Assembly (NCBI RefSeq): GCF_003994855.1
Contig: NZ_CP034142.1
Coordinates: forward strand, 2,604,001-2,668,000
DNA from: Marinobacter sp. NP-4(2019)
GTDB taxonomy: Bacteria; Pseudomonadota; Gammaproteobacteria; Pseudomonadales; Oleiphilaceae
Direction: 5' to 3'
Length of the DNA: 64,000 nucleotides
Below, in pieces: positions 53,420 to 63,007 of the stretch. Both the position numbers and the translations under genes were made by a program. The notes under the pieces were generated by a model. The model saw nothing but the letters and a program-made list of their open reading frames with translations. It did no database searches and was not told the origin of the DNA. Position 1 is the first letter of the stretch. Every line of letters starts with the position of its first letter.

Positions 53420-54634
53420 ATGCAGAATTACTACAAGTCCGCCAAGCTGGATAACGTGTGCTATGAAATACGTGGCGTTGTTCTGCGCGAGGCGCGTCGT
53501 CTCGAAGAGGAAGGGCATCGGGTCCTGAAGCTGAACATTGGCAATCCAGCCGCCTTTGAACTCGACATCCCGGAGGAAATCCAGCAGGACGTCATCTACA
53601 ACATGCCGCTGGCCCAGGGCTACGTGGAATCCAAAGGGCTGTTCTCCGCCCGCAAGGCGGTTATGCACTACTGCCAGCAGCGGGGCATCGACAAGGTTGA
53701 TATTGATGACATTTTCCTGGGCAATGGCGTCAGCGAGCTGATCGTTATGTCGATGCAGGCCATGCTGAACACCGGTGACGAAGTGCTGATCCCCGCGCCG
53801 GATTACCCGCTCTGGACAGCTGCGGTCACCCTCTCCAGCGGCAAGCCGGTTCATTATCACTGCGACGAAAAGCAGGACTGGTTTCCGGATATCGAAGATA
53901 TCCGCAAGAAAATCACCAGCCGCACTCGCGCTATCGTTTTGATTAATCCAAATAACCCCACGGGGGCGGTCTATTCCCGCGAACTGCTGGAACAGGTCAT
54001 CGAACTGGCTCGCAAGCATAATCTCATCATCCTGTCGGACGAGATCTACGACAAGATTCTGTACGACGGGACAGAGCACGTTTCGACAGCTTCCCTGGCC
54101 GATGACGTACTCTTCTTCACCTATAACGGCCTGTCAAAGAATTACCGGGCCGCCGGTTACCGTTCAGGCTGGATGATCGTCAGTGGCGCCAAACACCGTG
54201 CCCGGGATCTGGTCGAAGGCATTGAAATGCTGTCCAACATGCGACTGTGTGCCAACGTACCTGCCCAGCTCGCCATTCAGACCGCCCTGGGTGGCTACCA
54301 GTCCATCAATGACCTGGTGGCTCCGGGCGGACGCCTGTATGAGCAACGCGAGACTGCCTGGCAGTTACTCAATGACATCCCTGGGGTCAGCTGCGTGAAA
54401 CCAAAAGGCGCACTCTACCTGTTCCCGAAACTGGATCCCAAGCGCTTTCCGATCATGAACGACGAGAAGCTGGTACTCGACCTGCTGCTGCAGGAGAGAA
54501 TCCTGTTGGTGCAGGGTTCCGCGTTCAACATTGACGACAAACAGCACTTGCGTGTGGTATTCCTGCCACGGGTCGATACCCTGGAGGATTCCATGAAGCG
54601 CCTCGCCCATTTTCTCTCCACATATCAGCAGTAA
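53420..54634 (+). CDS. alaA: PLP-dependent aminotransferase, AlaA type
   Basis: 404 residues, class I fold type. The PLP-binding Lys is in YNGLSKNYRAAGYR near residue 240; PAPDYPLWTAAV, NPNNPTGAVYS and DEIYDKILYDG are conserved. This group transfers amino groups between glutamate and pyruvate, making alanine. It follows the ospR-gpx genes across a 228-base divergent region and precedes a hypothetical gene and htpX, as in P. aeruginosa. AGGAAACC precedes the ATG. Confidence 0.92.
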   Translation: MQNYYKSAKLDNVCYEIRGVVLREARRLEEEGHRVLKLNIGNPAAFELDIPEEIQQDVIYNMPLAQGYVESKGLFSARKAVMHYCQQRGIDKVDIDDIFLGNGVSELIVMSMQAMLNTGDEVLIPAPDYPLWTAAVTLSSGKPVHYHCDEKQDWFPDIEDIRKKITSRTRAIVLINPNNPTGAVYSRELLEQVIELARKHNLIILSDEIYDKILYDGTEHVSTASLADDVLFFTYNGLSKNYRAAGYRSGWMIVSGAKHRARDLVEGIEMLSNMRLCANVPAQLAIQTALGGYQSINDLVAPGGRLYEQRETAWQLLNDIPGVSCVKPKGALYLFPKLDPKRFPIMNDEKLVLDLLLQERILLVQGSAFNIDDKQHLRVVFLPRVDTLEDSMKRLAHFLSTYQQ

Positions 54635-54646
54635 TCGGTGCGGTTA

Positions 54647-55129
54647 ATGGCTGACATACATATAGAGGAATTTTACAAAGATACCGCGATCGCCCTGGTC
54701 CAGCTTTATAGCGCCTTCCCACGACGCACCAACCTGTTTGTGGAGGATATCGCCGGTCCGGATGAACCAGATGAATTCGGGCTGCACAGTAAACGCCACA
54801 TGGCTTGCTTTGGCGCCCTGCTCTGGCTGGAAGAAGAAGGTCTGCTGCGCTACGTGGACACCATCCGGCAGGAAGCACTGGACCAGGCCGTGCTCACCCA
54901 GAAAGCCTTTGTCCGCCTGAGCACTCCCGCCAGCGCAGAGCTGCTGGAAAACCTGGAGGTGCTGACTCCCGGAGACACGGACGGTCTGCCCGAGTCCGTC
55001 AGACAGGATCTTTCGACCCACATTCACCTAATCCGTAATGCCTTGCGCAACGGCAGCTCGGCGACCATCAGCCGGGTAATGCAGGGCGTCTTTTTTAGTG
55101 GAACTTTCGTGACATCAGCGGATCATTAA
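54647..55129 (+). CDS. Conserved hypothetical protein between alaA and htpX
   Basis: 160 residues from the ATG at 54647, 12 bases after alaA. The protein is acidic, without signal peptide or membrane helix. Features are DTAIALVQLYSAFPRRTNLFVED, a WLEEEGLLRYVDT pattern like a winged-helix strand-turn, and a helical C-terminus. A gene of this type holds the same place in Pseudomonas. I do not know its function; the winged-helix-like middle suggests nucleic-acid or protein binding, but this is only a guess. Confidence 0.75.
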   Translation: MADIHIEEFYKDTAIALVQLYSAFPRRTNLFVEDIAGPDEPDEFGLHSKRHMACFGALLWLEEEGLLRYVDTIRQEALDQAVLTQKAFVRLSTPASAELLENLEVLTPGDTDGLPESVRQDLSTHIHLIRNALRNGSSATISRVMQGVFFSGTFVTSADH

Positions 55130-55226
55130 AACCGCGTAACCCCATTGAACCCGGGCTGGCAACCCACATATAGCTCATCAGCAACCTGTCGCGTTTGCGG
55201 ATAACGAGAGAATCAAGGAACCGAAT

Positions 55227-56108
55227 ATGCGCATTCTGTTGTTTCTCGCCACTAACCTGGCGGTCATCATTGTGGCCAGTATCACTCTGCGCCTGCTTGG
55301 CGTAGACAGCTACCTGGCCCAGAATGGTATTCAATATGGTTCACTGCTGGCTTTTGCGGCGGTGTTCGGCTTTGCCGGTGCCATAGTATCGTTGTTGATT
55401 TCCAAACCAATGGCCAAGTGGAGCACCAAGGCCAGGGTCATTGACTCTCCCCGGACACCGGCGGAGCGCTGGTTGGTGGATACCGTCGCGCAACTGGCGA
55501 AGAATGCCGGTATCGGAATGCCTGAGGTGGCTATTTTTCCCGCCTCCCAGTCCAATGCGTTTGCCACTGGGTGGAACAAGAACGATTCATTGGTGGCGGT
55601 CAGTGAAGGCCTGCTTCACCGGTTCAACAAGGACGAGATCCGCGCCGTTCTCGGTCATGAGATCGGCCATGTTGCCAACGGTGACATGGTTACCCTGGCG
55701 CTGATTCAGGGCGTGGTGAACACCTTTGTGATTTTTGCCTCGCGGGTGATCGGCTCATTCGTCGACCGGGTGGTATTCAAGAATGAGAGCGGGCACGGTA
55801 TCGGCTTTTTCGTGGTCAGTATCGTGGCGGAAATTGTCCTCGGAATTCTGGCCAGCACCATCGTATTCTGGTTCTCCCGTCGCAGGGAATTCCGGGCCGA
55901 TATTGCCGGTGCGCAACTGGCCGGTCGTAGCGCCATGATCAGCGCCCTGGCAAGATTGAAACAGGAAAGCGAGATCCCGGACCAGATGCCGGACTCACTG
56001 CAGGCATTTGGCATCAATCGGGGAGCACGGGCAGGCCTCAGTGCCCTGTTCATGACACATCCGCCACTCGAGGCCCGCATCGAAGCCTTGCAAAGAGCAA
56101 GCCTCTGA
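55227..56108 (+). CDS. htpX: Membrane zinc metalloprotease HtpX
   Basis: 293 residues. Two N-terminal membrane helices (about 4 to 24 and 38 to 58) lead to the zinc motif HEIGHVANGDM near 140, followed by two more helices (about 155 and 195) and the third ligand Glu in the EFRADIAGAQLAG segment. It degrades misfolded inner-membrane proteins alongside FtsH. AAGGAACC precedes the ATG. It converges on pdxB with no gap. Confidence 0.96.
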   Translation: MRILLFLATNLAVIIVASITLRLLGVDSYLAQNGIQYGSLLAFAAVFGFAGAIVSLLISKPMAKWSTKARVIDSPRTPAERWLVDTVAQLAKNAGIGMPEVAIFPASQSNAFATGWNKNDSLVAVSEGLLHRFNKDEIRAVLGHEIGHVANGDMVTLALIQGVVNTFVIFASRVIGSFVDRVVFKNESGHGIGFFVVSIVAEIVLGILASTIVFWFSRRREFRADIAGAQLAGRSAMISALARLKQESEIPDQMPDSLQAFGINRGARAGLSALFMTHPPLEARIEALQRASL

Positions 56109-57263
56109 TCAGATTTTAAGCTTGAACCCCAGGGCACGGAAGGTGTCCTGGAGGGACTTGCTGGTGCCCTTGAGCTGGATTTTCACACTGGAAAACTCTC
56201 GGCGCACCGGGTAGTTCTTGCGCAGCCGGTCAAAGGCGTTGCCCCGCTCTTCCGATGCCTGCGTCATGGTCAGCCTGAGTTGCGCATCGTCCCTGCGAGG
56301 ATCGTAACAGGAACGCATGGCAATATTACCCGCCCCCATTTCTTCCGCCGCACTGGTAAAGGAGAGCTTGCTCAACGCCGGTTCCGGCAGGTACTGGCCG
56401 GCCTTTTTTCGCACCGGCAAGCCCAGGAAACGACACAGGGACTGATAAATCATTTCGGTACCCTGGACCTTGCCTTCCAGACTGTAACCCGCAATATGGG
56501 GTGTGGCCAGCCAGACCTTATCCACCAGTTGCGGGTTGATCCTTGGTTCCTGCTCCCACACATCCAACACCACCGTGGGTGCATTCGGGCCTTCCAGACA
56601 CTCGTGCAGCGCAACCGAATCGATTACCTCACCGCGACTGGTATTAATCAGTAGTTGACCGGCGGTGAGCCGGTCGAGCCTGGCCTTGTCAATCATGTGG
56701 AATGTGGCGTGGGGGGACTCATTGGTGAGTGGGGTATGCAGCGTTACAACATCACACTCCAACGCTTCGTCCAGGCTGCAAAAAACCTGTTCGCCGTCTT
56801 CCTCCTGATCCGCTCGCGGCGGATCACACAGACGGATTGTGAAGCCCAGCTTTTCAAGCTTGCGCGCCAGTTCGCTGCCCACGTTACCGGCACCCACGAT
56901 ACCAACACTCAGGTCTTCCCAGTCATCCAGCCCCTGTTTTTCAGCGTACAGCGACAGCACCAACAGCACATATTCCGCCACGCTGTTGGCATTGCATCCC
57001 GGTGCCGCTGAGAACGCAATCCCCCGGGATTTTAGCCAGGCCAGATCGACGTGATCCGTGCCGATGGTTGAGGTGCCGACATAGCGAACCCGACTGCCTT
57101 TCAACAGTGCCTCATTAACCCTGGTGACCGAACGCACCAGCAGGATATCAGCGTCTTTTACGTCCTCGGGCGACATGGTGCGTCCAGACACCCGGCGAAT
57201 ATTGCCAATATCGCCAAAAAACGAATCCAGCAGGGGAATGTTTTCATCCGCTACGATTAACAT
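56109..57263 (-). CDS. pdxB: 4-phosphoerythronate dehydrogenase
   Basis: 384 residues. The D-2-hydroxyacid dehydrogenase fold has the NAD motif GIVGAGNVGSELARKL near 120, the catalytic Arg in NTSRGEV and the His in ATPHIAGYSLEG; the C-terminal 90 residues are the PdxB dimer domain. It oxidises 4-phosphoerythronate in the synthesis of pyridoxal phosphate. GAAGATC precedes the ATG. It lies 20 bases after the helicase gene on the same strand. Confidence 0.96.
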   Translation of the reverse strand: MLIVADENIPLLDSFFGDIGNIRRVSGRTMSPEDVKDADILLVRSVTRVNEALLKGSRVRYVGTSTIGTDHVDLAWLKSRGIAFSAAPGCNANSVAEYVLLVLSLYAEKQGLDDWEDLSVGIVGAGNVGSELARKLEKLGFTIRLCDPPRADQEEDGEQVFCSLDEALECDVVTLHTPLTNESPHATFHMIDKARLDRLTAGQLLINTSRGEVIDSVALHECLEGPNAPTVVLDVWEQEPRINPQLVDKVWLATPHIAGYSLEGKVQGTEMIYQSLCRFLGLPVRKKAGQYLPEPALSKLSFTSAAEEMGAGNIAMRSCYDPRRDDAQLRLTMTQASEERGNAFDRLRKNYPVRREFSSVKIQLKGTSKSLQDTFRALGFKLKI

Positions 57264-57283
57264 GGTCTGATCTTCCGGCCTCG

Positions 57284-58579
57284 TTAGTTCCTGCGCTGTC
57301 GCTGCGGGCGTCCGCCCTGGCTGCGACCACCCTGCCCCCGGCTTCCCTGGGGACGGCGCCCGCCACGCTTTCGGGTGATCGGCGCATTGGGCAAGGCTGT
57401 CATTAACTCTTCATCCGGTACAGCGGTCTTGAGCTTCTGGCTAATGTAGGTCTCAATAGCCGGCAGCGAGAAGGCATCATCCTCGCTTGCAAAGCTCACC
57501 GATACACCGGTTTTACCGGCGCGGCCGGTGCGACCAATACGGTGTACATAATCTTCGGCGTTCTCGGGAAGATTGTAGTTGAAAACGTGGGTAACACCGT
57601 TGACGTGAATCCCCCGACCGGCAACGTCTGTTGCCACCAGAACCTGGATAGTGCCTTTCTTGAACTGGTCAAGAGTCTTCAGACGTTTGTTCTGCGCAAT
57701 TTCCCCGGACATCAGGGCAACTTTCACGCCCTGGTTACGCAGATCCTCGTCCAGGTCCCGGCACTGGTCCCGCCGATTGGCAAAGACAATGGCCTTTTCC
57801 ACATCCGGTCGCTTCAGGTAATTCACCAGCACCGGCAGCTTTTCGTCCTCACCCACGAGGTAAACCGTCTGCTCGACCCGCTCTGCGGTTTTCTGCTCTG
57901 GCTCAATTTCCACAAACTCGGCATTGCGAGTCCACATGGAAGCCAGATTCAGCACATCCTGATTAAACGTCGCGCTGAACAGCAGGGTCTGGCGGTCTTC
58001 CTTGGGGGTGCACTTGCGAATGATGCGCTTGACGTCGGGAATAAAGCCCATGTCCAGCATGCGGTCCGCTTCGTCCAGAATCAGAATATCCAGCTGATCC
58101 AGGAAGACGTCCTGAGAGCCCAGAAAGTCAATCAAACGCCCGGGCGTGGCAACCAAAATATCAACTATCTCGTTCTGCAGTTGATCACGCTGTTTGTCAT
58201 AGTTCATACCACCGACCACCGTCACTACGTTATGGCCGGTGTAGCCGCAGAGTTGCTCGGCATCCTTGGCAATCTGCATGGCAAGTTCCCGGGTCGGCGC
58301 CAGAGCCAGCACACGGGGCTCGGACGCAAAGCGCTCTTTTTCCGGGACCGGTGTCTCCAGCAGACTCTGGATGGCCGTAATCAGGAAGGCTGCCGTTTTT
58401 CCGGTACCGGTCTGCGCCTGGCCTATAAGATCCTGACAGGCCAGAGTAAACGGCAAGGTCTCCGCCTGGATTGGTGTGCAATACTCGAAACCTATGTCGG
58501 TGATTGCGTCCAGCAGGCGCTGATCGAGATTGAGATCCTTGAACAGCGTCTTGCCGGTCTCACTTGGGTCAGATGTCAT
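57284..58579 (-). CDS. rhlB: DEAD-box RNA helicase RhlB
   Basis: 431 residues. Motifs in order: Q-motif Gln in CTPIQAE, I AQTGTGKT, Ia PTRELA, II DEAD in LILDEADRML, III SATF, V VATDVAGRGIHV and VI HRIGRTGRAGK. The C-terminus is basic and glycine-rich (RKRGGRRPQGSRGQGG), a likely RNA-binding tail. RhlB unwinds RNA in the RNA degradosome. The start at 58579 gives MTSDPSETGKTLFKDL. It lies between epmC and pdxB. Confidence 0.93.
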   Translation of the reverse strand: MTSDPSETGKTLFKDLNLDQRLLDAITDIGFEYCTPIQAETLPFTLACQDLIGQAQTGTGKTAAFLITAIQSLLETPVPEKERFASEPRVLALAPTRELAMQIAKDAEQLCGYTGHNVVTVVGGMNYDKQRDQLQNEIVDILVATPGRLIDFLGSQDVFLDQLDILILDEADRMLDMGFIPDVKRIIRKCTPKEDRQTLLFSATFNQDVLNLASMWTRNAEFVEIEPEQKTAERVEQTVYLVGEDEKLPVLVNYLKRPDVEKAIVFANRRDQCRDLDEDLRNQGVKVALMSGEIAQNKRLKTLDQFKKGTIQVLVATDVAGRGIHVNGVTHVFNYNLPENAEDYVHRIGRTGRAGKTGVSVSFASEDDAFSLPAIETYISQKLKTAVPDEELMTALPNAPITRKRGGRRPQGSRGQGGRSQGGRPQRQRRN

Positions 58580-58585
58580 ATGTAT

Positions 58586-59164
58586 TCAGTCTACCTCTGT
58601 GTCTGTTGTGGGAACCGTAGGGATCATGCGCCGGGACTCTTCCTGCCAGGCTTGCTCAAACGTTTTCCCGGTTCCATAAAACGACCTGAGCGTGTCGAAG
58701 AATGCTCGGGCACGTGCCGGCATCCCACACTCCAGGTAATGATTGGCCTGCGCCCTTACCTTGCGGCGAAAACCGTCTTCATCGGCTGCTCCGTCTCCGG
58801 ATAGGTTGTCCACACTGATATGAAAGCGGGCGCCTGCAGCCACCGAAAAAAGCCACTCAAGGGCCTGAGGCTTCACCTCTACCTGTTCAAAAGCCTGCTG
58901 TTCGGTCGCGGAGCGGCCATCAGGACAATACCAGTAACCATAGTCCCTCAGGGTCCGGCGATGTTTTCCGGCAATGCACCAATGACTGATCTCATGCAAG
59001 GCACTTGCATAATAGCCATGAGCAAAAATAATCTGTGCAACGCTACCTGTCTCTGAAGCAGGCAGGTATTCCGGTTCATCACTGCCTCTGACCAGGACCG
59101 TCCGGTGGCTTTCCCGGAACAGGTCATTGAACAGCATGATAAGATCGTCTGGATTGTGATTCAT
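58586..59164 (-). CDS. epmC: Elongation factor P hydroxylase
   Basis: About 192 residues from the ATG at 59164; a TTG at 59197 is also in frame. The metal site is HEISHW near residue 70, followed by YGYWYCPDGRSATEQQAFEQVEVKPQALEW, split features typical of EpmC (YfcM). It hydroxylates the modified lysine of elongation factor P. The lysine-adding enzymes EpmA and EpmB are not in the window. It precedes rhlB by six bases. Confidence 0.92.
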   Translation of the reverse strand: MNHNPDDLIMLFNDLFRESHRTVLVRGSDEPEYLPASETGSVAQIIFAHGYYASALHEISHWCIAGKHRRTLRDYGYWYCPDGRSATEQQAFEQVEVKPQALEWLFSVAAGARFHISVDNLSGDGAADEDGFRRKVRAQANHYLECGMPARARAFFDTLRSFYGTGKTFEQAWQEESRRMIPTVPTTDTEVD

Positions 59165-59315
59165 TGGGTCGCTATTGTGCGTCTTTAAATCCCGCAATAC
59201 CAGAGGGAACTTTAGGGTGCTATGTTTGTCTCCTGCACCTGAAACCGGCTGTTCCGGGGCTACAATCCCGAGCCAGCAGCACCGCTAACACACCAAACAG
59301 GACCCGACAGCCTCT

Positions 59316-61202
59316 ATGACAGAGCTTGCTCCATCCCCCGGACGCCTTCGCATGGACACCGTGGCCAGCCGTAGCGTTATGGCATTATGCCTTCTCCTCC
59401 TGTCAGCGGCATCCTGGGGGCTCGGGAACTCGGCGAATTCACTGTTTGGAAGTACTGGCGACTTCCTTCCCGTTGATGAGGCACTCCCTTTTAATTATCT
59501 CACCGAAAACAAAGGGGTAGTGTTGACCTGGGATGTGACACCGGGACATTACCTTTACAAGACCCGGGTGTCGGTTGAGTCGGTCACCGAAGGGGTTGTG
59601 CTTGGCGAACCACAGTTCTCGCTCCAGGGCACTGTCACTGAAGACGAGTTTTTCGGCGAAATGACGGTCTTTTACGAGCCGGTGGAAGCGCGGGTTCCTG
59701 TCTCCCTGCCCGACGGCGTGCAGGAAGCCGAACTTCAGGTAACCTACCAGGGCTGCGCCGAAGCCGGGCTATGTTATCCACCACAGACTCGTGAGGTTCT
59801 CTATTACGCCGGCAGCGGCACGGACAACTCCACCGCAGCCGCCTCCACACCGGACAGCAGCGGAGGTTTCAGCACCACTGCAGGCGTCAACACGGGTTCA
59901 GCGACGGGCCTGGCCGGCTTCCTGTCGGAACAGTCGACCCTCGCCATCACTGCGGTTTTTCTGTTATTGGGCCTGGGCCTGACATTCACCCCCTGCGTAC
60001 TGCCGATGGTTCCCATCATTTCCTCGCTGGTGTCCAGCCGTAACACCCAATCAACAGGGCATGCCCTTATTTTGTCCACCAGTTACGTGCTGGGCATGGC
60101 CCTGACCTATGCCGCCGCCGGGGTCGTTACCGGCTTGCTGGGCGCCAGCTTCAACGTCCAGACCCATTTGCAATCCCCATGGGTGCTCGGTGTGTTCGCG
60201 ACACTGTTCATGGTGTTTGCGTTGTCGATGTTCAATCTGTTTGAAATCCAACTGCCCCGCTTCATCCGGGAGCCGTTGAACAACGCCAGTCATCAGTTGA
60301 GCGGCACCCGCATACTCAGCATTTTCAGTATTGGCGCACTGTCGGCACTGATTGTATCACCGTGCGTATCCGCCCCCCTGGCCGGCAGTCTGCTGTACAT
60401 AAGCACCACCCAGGATGCGTTTATTGGCGGCATCGCATTGTTCTCGCTGGGGCTGGGCATGGGCATTCCGTTGATCCTGGTCGCTGCCGGAGGTCGCAAA
60501 CTGCTGCCATCCACCGGCCCCTGGATGAACGTGGTGAAAGCCTTTTACGGGGTTATGTTAATGGCCGTTGCCATTTGGCTGATCGAGCGCCTGGTGCCAG
60601 CCTGGGTGGCACTTACTCTATGGGGACTGCTGGTTACCATTACCGGGGTTCAGCTCGGCGCGTTTGACGCAGCCAGAGCCGGCTGGGCAAGAACCCGTAA
60701 GGGTCTGGGACTGGTCATGTTCGCCTACGGTCTGGCCCTGCTTGCAGGAGCCATCGGCGGCGCGCAGGATCCCCTGAATCCCCTGGCACCTTATACCGCG
60801 ACAGCTACAACGCAAGCAGAGCCGTCGACCCAGGCGCACGCAAACTTCACCCGAGTGGAAACACCGGAAGAGATCAGGGCATTGCTGGTGAAGGCCCGGC
60901 AACAGGGACGACCGGCCATGCTGGACTTCTATGCGGACTGGTGCATCTCATGCAAGGTCATGGAACGCAACGTGTTTACTGATCCAACCGTGGTGAACGC
61001 GCTGAAATCCCACCACCTGCTGCAGATCGATATGACAGACAACACACCCGCCCAGCAGGCTTTCCTGGAAGAGCTGGGGCTGTTTGGCCCGCCCGCCATT
61101 TTATTCTACGACAGCAACGGTCGTGAGCGATCAGGCGCGCGGGTGCTGGGCGAAATGGACAGAGACCAATTCCTGGACCACCTCAACTCCCTCGGCGTAT
61201 AA
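59316..61202 (+). CDS. dsbD: Thiol:disulfide interchange protein DsbD
   Basis: 628 residues from the ATG at 59316; an in-frame ATG at 59352 would start right at a signal peptide (VMALCLLLLSAASWGLG) and is an equal choice. Periplasmic domain alpha holds a Cys pair in CAEAGLCYPP near 150. Eight membrane helices follow (about 205 to 495), with the two redox Cys in FTPCVLPM and IVSPCVSAP. The C-terminal thioredoxin domain has WCISCKVM. It passes electrons from cytoplasmic thioredoxin to periplasmic DsbC and DsbG. It overlaps tusA at the end by 20 bases. Confidence 0.95.
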   Translation: MTELAPSPGRLRMDTVASRSVMALCLLLLSAASWGLGNSANSLFGSTGDFLPVDEALPFNYLTENKGVVLTWDVTPGHYLYKTRVSVESVTEGVVLGEPQFSLQGTVTEDEFFGEMTVFYEPVEARVPVSLPDGVQEAELQVTYQGCAEAGLCYPPQTREVLYYAGSGTDNSTAAASTPDSSGGFSTTAGVNTGSATGLAGFLSEQSTLAITAVFLLLGLGLTFTPCVLPMVPIISSLVSSRNTQSTGHALILSTSYVLGMALTYAAAGVVTGLLGASFNVQTHLQSPWVLGVFATLFMVFALSMFNLFEIQLPRFIREPLNNASHQLSGTRILSIFSIGALSALIVSPCVSAPLAGSLLYISTTQDAFIGGIALFSLGLGMGIPLILVAAGGRKLLPSTGPWMNVVKAFYGVMLMAVAIWLIERLVPAWVALTLWGLLVTITGVQLGAFDAARAGWARTRKGLGLVMFAYGLALLAGAIGGAQDPLNPLAPYTATATTQAEPSTQAHANFTRVETPEEIRALLVKARQQGRPAMLDFYADWCISCKVMERNVFTDPTVVNALKSHHLLQIDMTDNTPAQQAFLEELGLFGPPAILFYDSNGRERSGARVLGEMDRDQFLDHLNSLGV

Positions 61203-61422
61203 AAAACAAAAACTCTTCCCCGGACTCTTCACTGTGAACCAATTGGTGGTCGAGGAACTGACAAAACCGGGGAATGTCTCGGGTGGTGGAGGGGTCGGTA
61301 GCCACCACTTTCAGGATGCCCCCCACCGGCACGTCATTAATCCGGTTATGCAGCATCATCACCGGTTCCGGACAATACAGCCCCCGGGCGTCCAGCTCTC
61401 CGTCAAACGTTATCTCGTCCAA
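61183..61422 (-). CDS. tusA: Sulfur carrier protein TusA
   Basis: 79 residues. The sulfur-bearing Cys is in DARGLYCPEPVM near residue 17, and the fold continues with GGILKVVATDPS and the C-terminal SGEEFLFFIRR. TusA takes sulfur from IscS and hands it on to the chain that ends at MnmA, encoded at 42855-44009. It is convergent with dsbD, overlapping its end, and divergent from the ABM-domain gene. Confidence 0.94.
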   Translation of the reverse strand: MDEITFDGELDARGLYCPEPVMMLHNRINDVPVGGILKVVATDPSTTRDIPRFCQFLDHQLVHSEESGEEFLFFIRRGS

Positions 61423-61512
61423 GGCCGATTCTCCGTTGGTTCATTTCATGTGTTTCTGGGAGTTACATGCTAAATTATTGTTTATAACAGTCAAAACGTT
61501 ACGAGGTAAGCC

Positions 61513-61797
61513 ATGATCCGGGTATTGATTGAACGTCATATCGCAGAGACTCTTGAATCCGCCTATGAAGAGCGTGCACGCAAGGTTCTACAACAAGCTG
61601 TCAGTGCGCCGGGATTCATATCCGGTGAAACCCTGGTGGATGCCCGCGATCCCAATCATCGTCTGACGCTGTCCAACTGGCGCTCAGAAATAGACTGGGA
61701 CCATTGGTACCGCTCCGAAACACGGAAAGAATTGATGGCCGAGCTGATCCCCATGATGGATCAGGACGAAGCAATCACAGTGCTCTACCAGAGCTGA
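61513..61797 (+). CDS. Antibiotic biosynthesis monooxygenase-domain protein
   Basis: 94 residues of a single dimeric alpha/beta barrel. It starts IRVLIERHIA, has the middle segment ARKVLQQAVSAPGFISGETLVD and ends LTLSNWRSEIDWDHWYRS, the usual ABM/HTHP-type layout. Members range from haem-degrading to quinone monooxygenases, and many have no known role. GAGGTAAGCC precedes the ATG. It stands alone between tusA and rlmM, so the neighbours give no clue. Confidence 0.85.
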   Translation: MIRVLIERHIAETLESAYEERARKVLQQAVSAPGFISGETLVDARDPNHRLTLSNWRSEIDWDHWYRSETRKELMAELIPMMDQDEAITVLYQS

Positions 61798-61813
61798 CCG
61801 GCCGCTTCTGCGC

Positions 61814-62890
61814 CTAATTCACCCGCTCAATGAAGCAGGTGATTTCTTCGCGATCGTGGTAGAGATGGCGCGCCCTGAGACGAAACGTCATCTCTACCTC
61901 CGCTAACCCGCTTTCGATGATTTCACGGCATATCAGCCATTCTTCATAGCGCTTCTTCATCGGCAGCTTCAGGTTAAAAATGGTGTAACGGCACAGGCCG
62001 TTCTTCAGCCAGTCCACGACCATCTGCGATGTCCGGCGAGGATGGTCAACAATGTCGCACACCATCCAGTCAACACCACGACGAGGTTTCCAGAAATACC
62101 CATCCGCTTCGACATGTTCAACCTGCCCCGACGCCATTAACTCAGCGTTCATCGGGCCGTTATCCACTGCCGCCACCATCATGCCCTGACGCACCAACTG
62201 CCAGGTCCAGCCACCAGGGGCTGCCCCGAGATCCACGGCCTGCTTGCCTCCGCCGAGATAATCCAGAGCCTGTTCTGGCGGCAGGAAGACCTTCCAGGCT
62301 TCCTCAAGCTTGAGCGCTGAACGACTCGGTGCCGAGGCCGGTAAACGCAGTCTTGGAATTCCACCAACAAAACGGGCGCGGTTGCCAGCCGGACTAAAGC
62401 CAAGCACAGCCCGTTCGAATTCCGGAAGGAGAATCTCCAGCCTGGCCGGGGCTTCGTCATCGGGGTCCGGTTTCATCAGGCCGGCACCACGCAACCCCCG
62501 GGATAAAGGGGCGACCCATTTCCTGGCGAAATTTCCCAGGTCACGATCCGCATTATCCTCGGGCACCCGGACTTCAACCCTGGCGCAGTTGGGAAAACCG
62601 GCGGGCAACGCCTGCAGCCCCTGAATCACGGCGCCAACCCGATCCGCAGTTGGCAATTTAATCTCAGCGAGCCCGACAAACCAGTCCCGAACGAAGACCA
62701 AGTCATCAAGCTTCAGACGCCGAAGCAACTCATCGCTCCCTTCCGGCCCCGTCAGAAAGAAAAACAGGTAGCCGTGCTTGCCGCGAGGCTCAAAGTAGCC
62801 GAAGACACCCCTGGCGGCCGCAGCATCGGTCATTTCCCGCCCCGCTTCTGTTTCGAAACCAGGGCGGCAAAACAAGATCATGTGTTCCAT
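61814..62890 (-). CDS. rlmM: 23S rRNA 2'-O-ribose C2498 methyltransferase
   Basis: 358 residues from the ATG at 62890, which has AAAGGGA just upstream; an in-frame codon at 63004 gives an unsupported extension. The N-terminal THUMP-type RNA-binding part is followed by the SAM-binding AVDLGAAPGGWTWQLV near residue 220 and the catalytic K-D-K-E pattern (FNLKLPMKKRYEE). It methylates the ribose of C2498 in 23S rRNA. It is divergent from a membrane receptor gene. Confidence 0.95.
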   Translation of the reverse strand: MEHMILFCRPGFETEAGREMTDAAAARGVFGYFEPRGKHGYLFFFLTGPEGSDELLRRLKLDDLVFVRDWFVGLAEIKLPTADRVGAVIQGLQALPAGFPNCARVEVRVPEDNADRDLGNFARKWVAPLSRGLRGAGLMKPDPDDEAPARLEILLPEFERAVLGFSPAGNRARFVGGIPRLRLPASAPSRSALKLEEAWKVFLPPEQALDYLGGGKQAVDLGAAPGGWTWQLVRQGMMVAAVDNGPMNAELMASGQVEHVEADGYFWKPRRGVDWMVCDIVDHPRRTSQMVVDWLKNGLCRYTIFNLKLPMKKRYEEWLICREIIESGLAEVEMTFRLRARHLYHDREEITCFIERVN

Positions 62891-63007
62891 GGAGTCCCTT
62901 TTCAGGATTTCCCCCCGGAAAATCCTCAAGAATTTGAAACTGTTTAACAGTGGCGGTTGCAGGCTGGCGCTACACTGGCAGGCTACTTCCCGGCAGGAAT
63001 TCACTGA

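Noticed and set aside
57542..58804. A 420-residue open frame antisense to rhlB and epmC
   Set aside because: It overlaps two recognised genes and has no motif.
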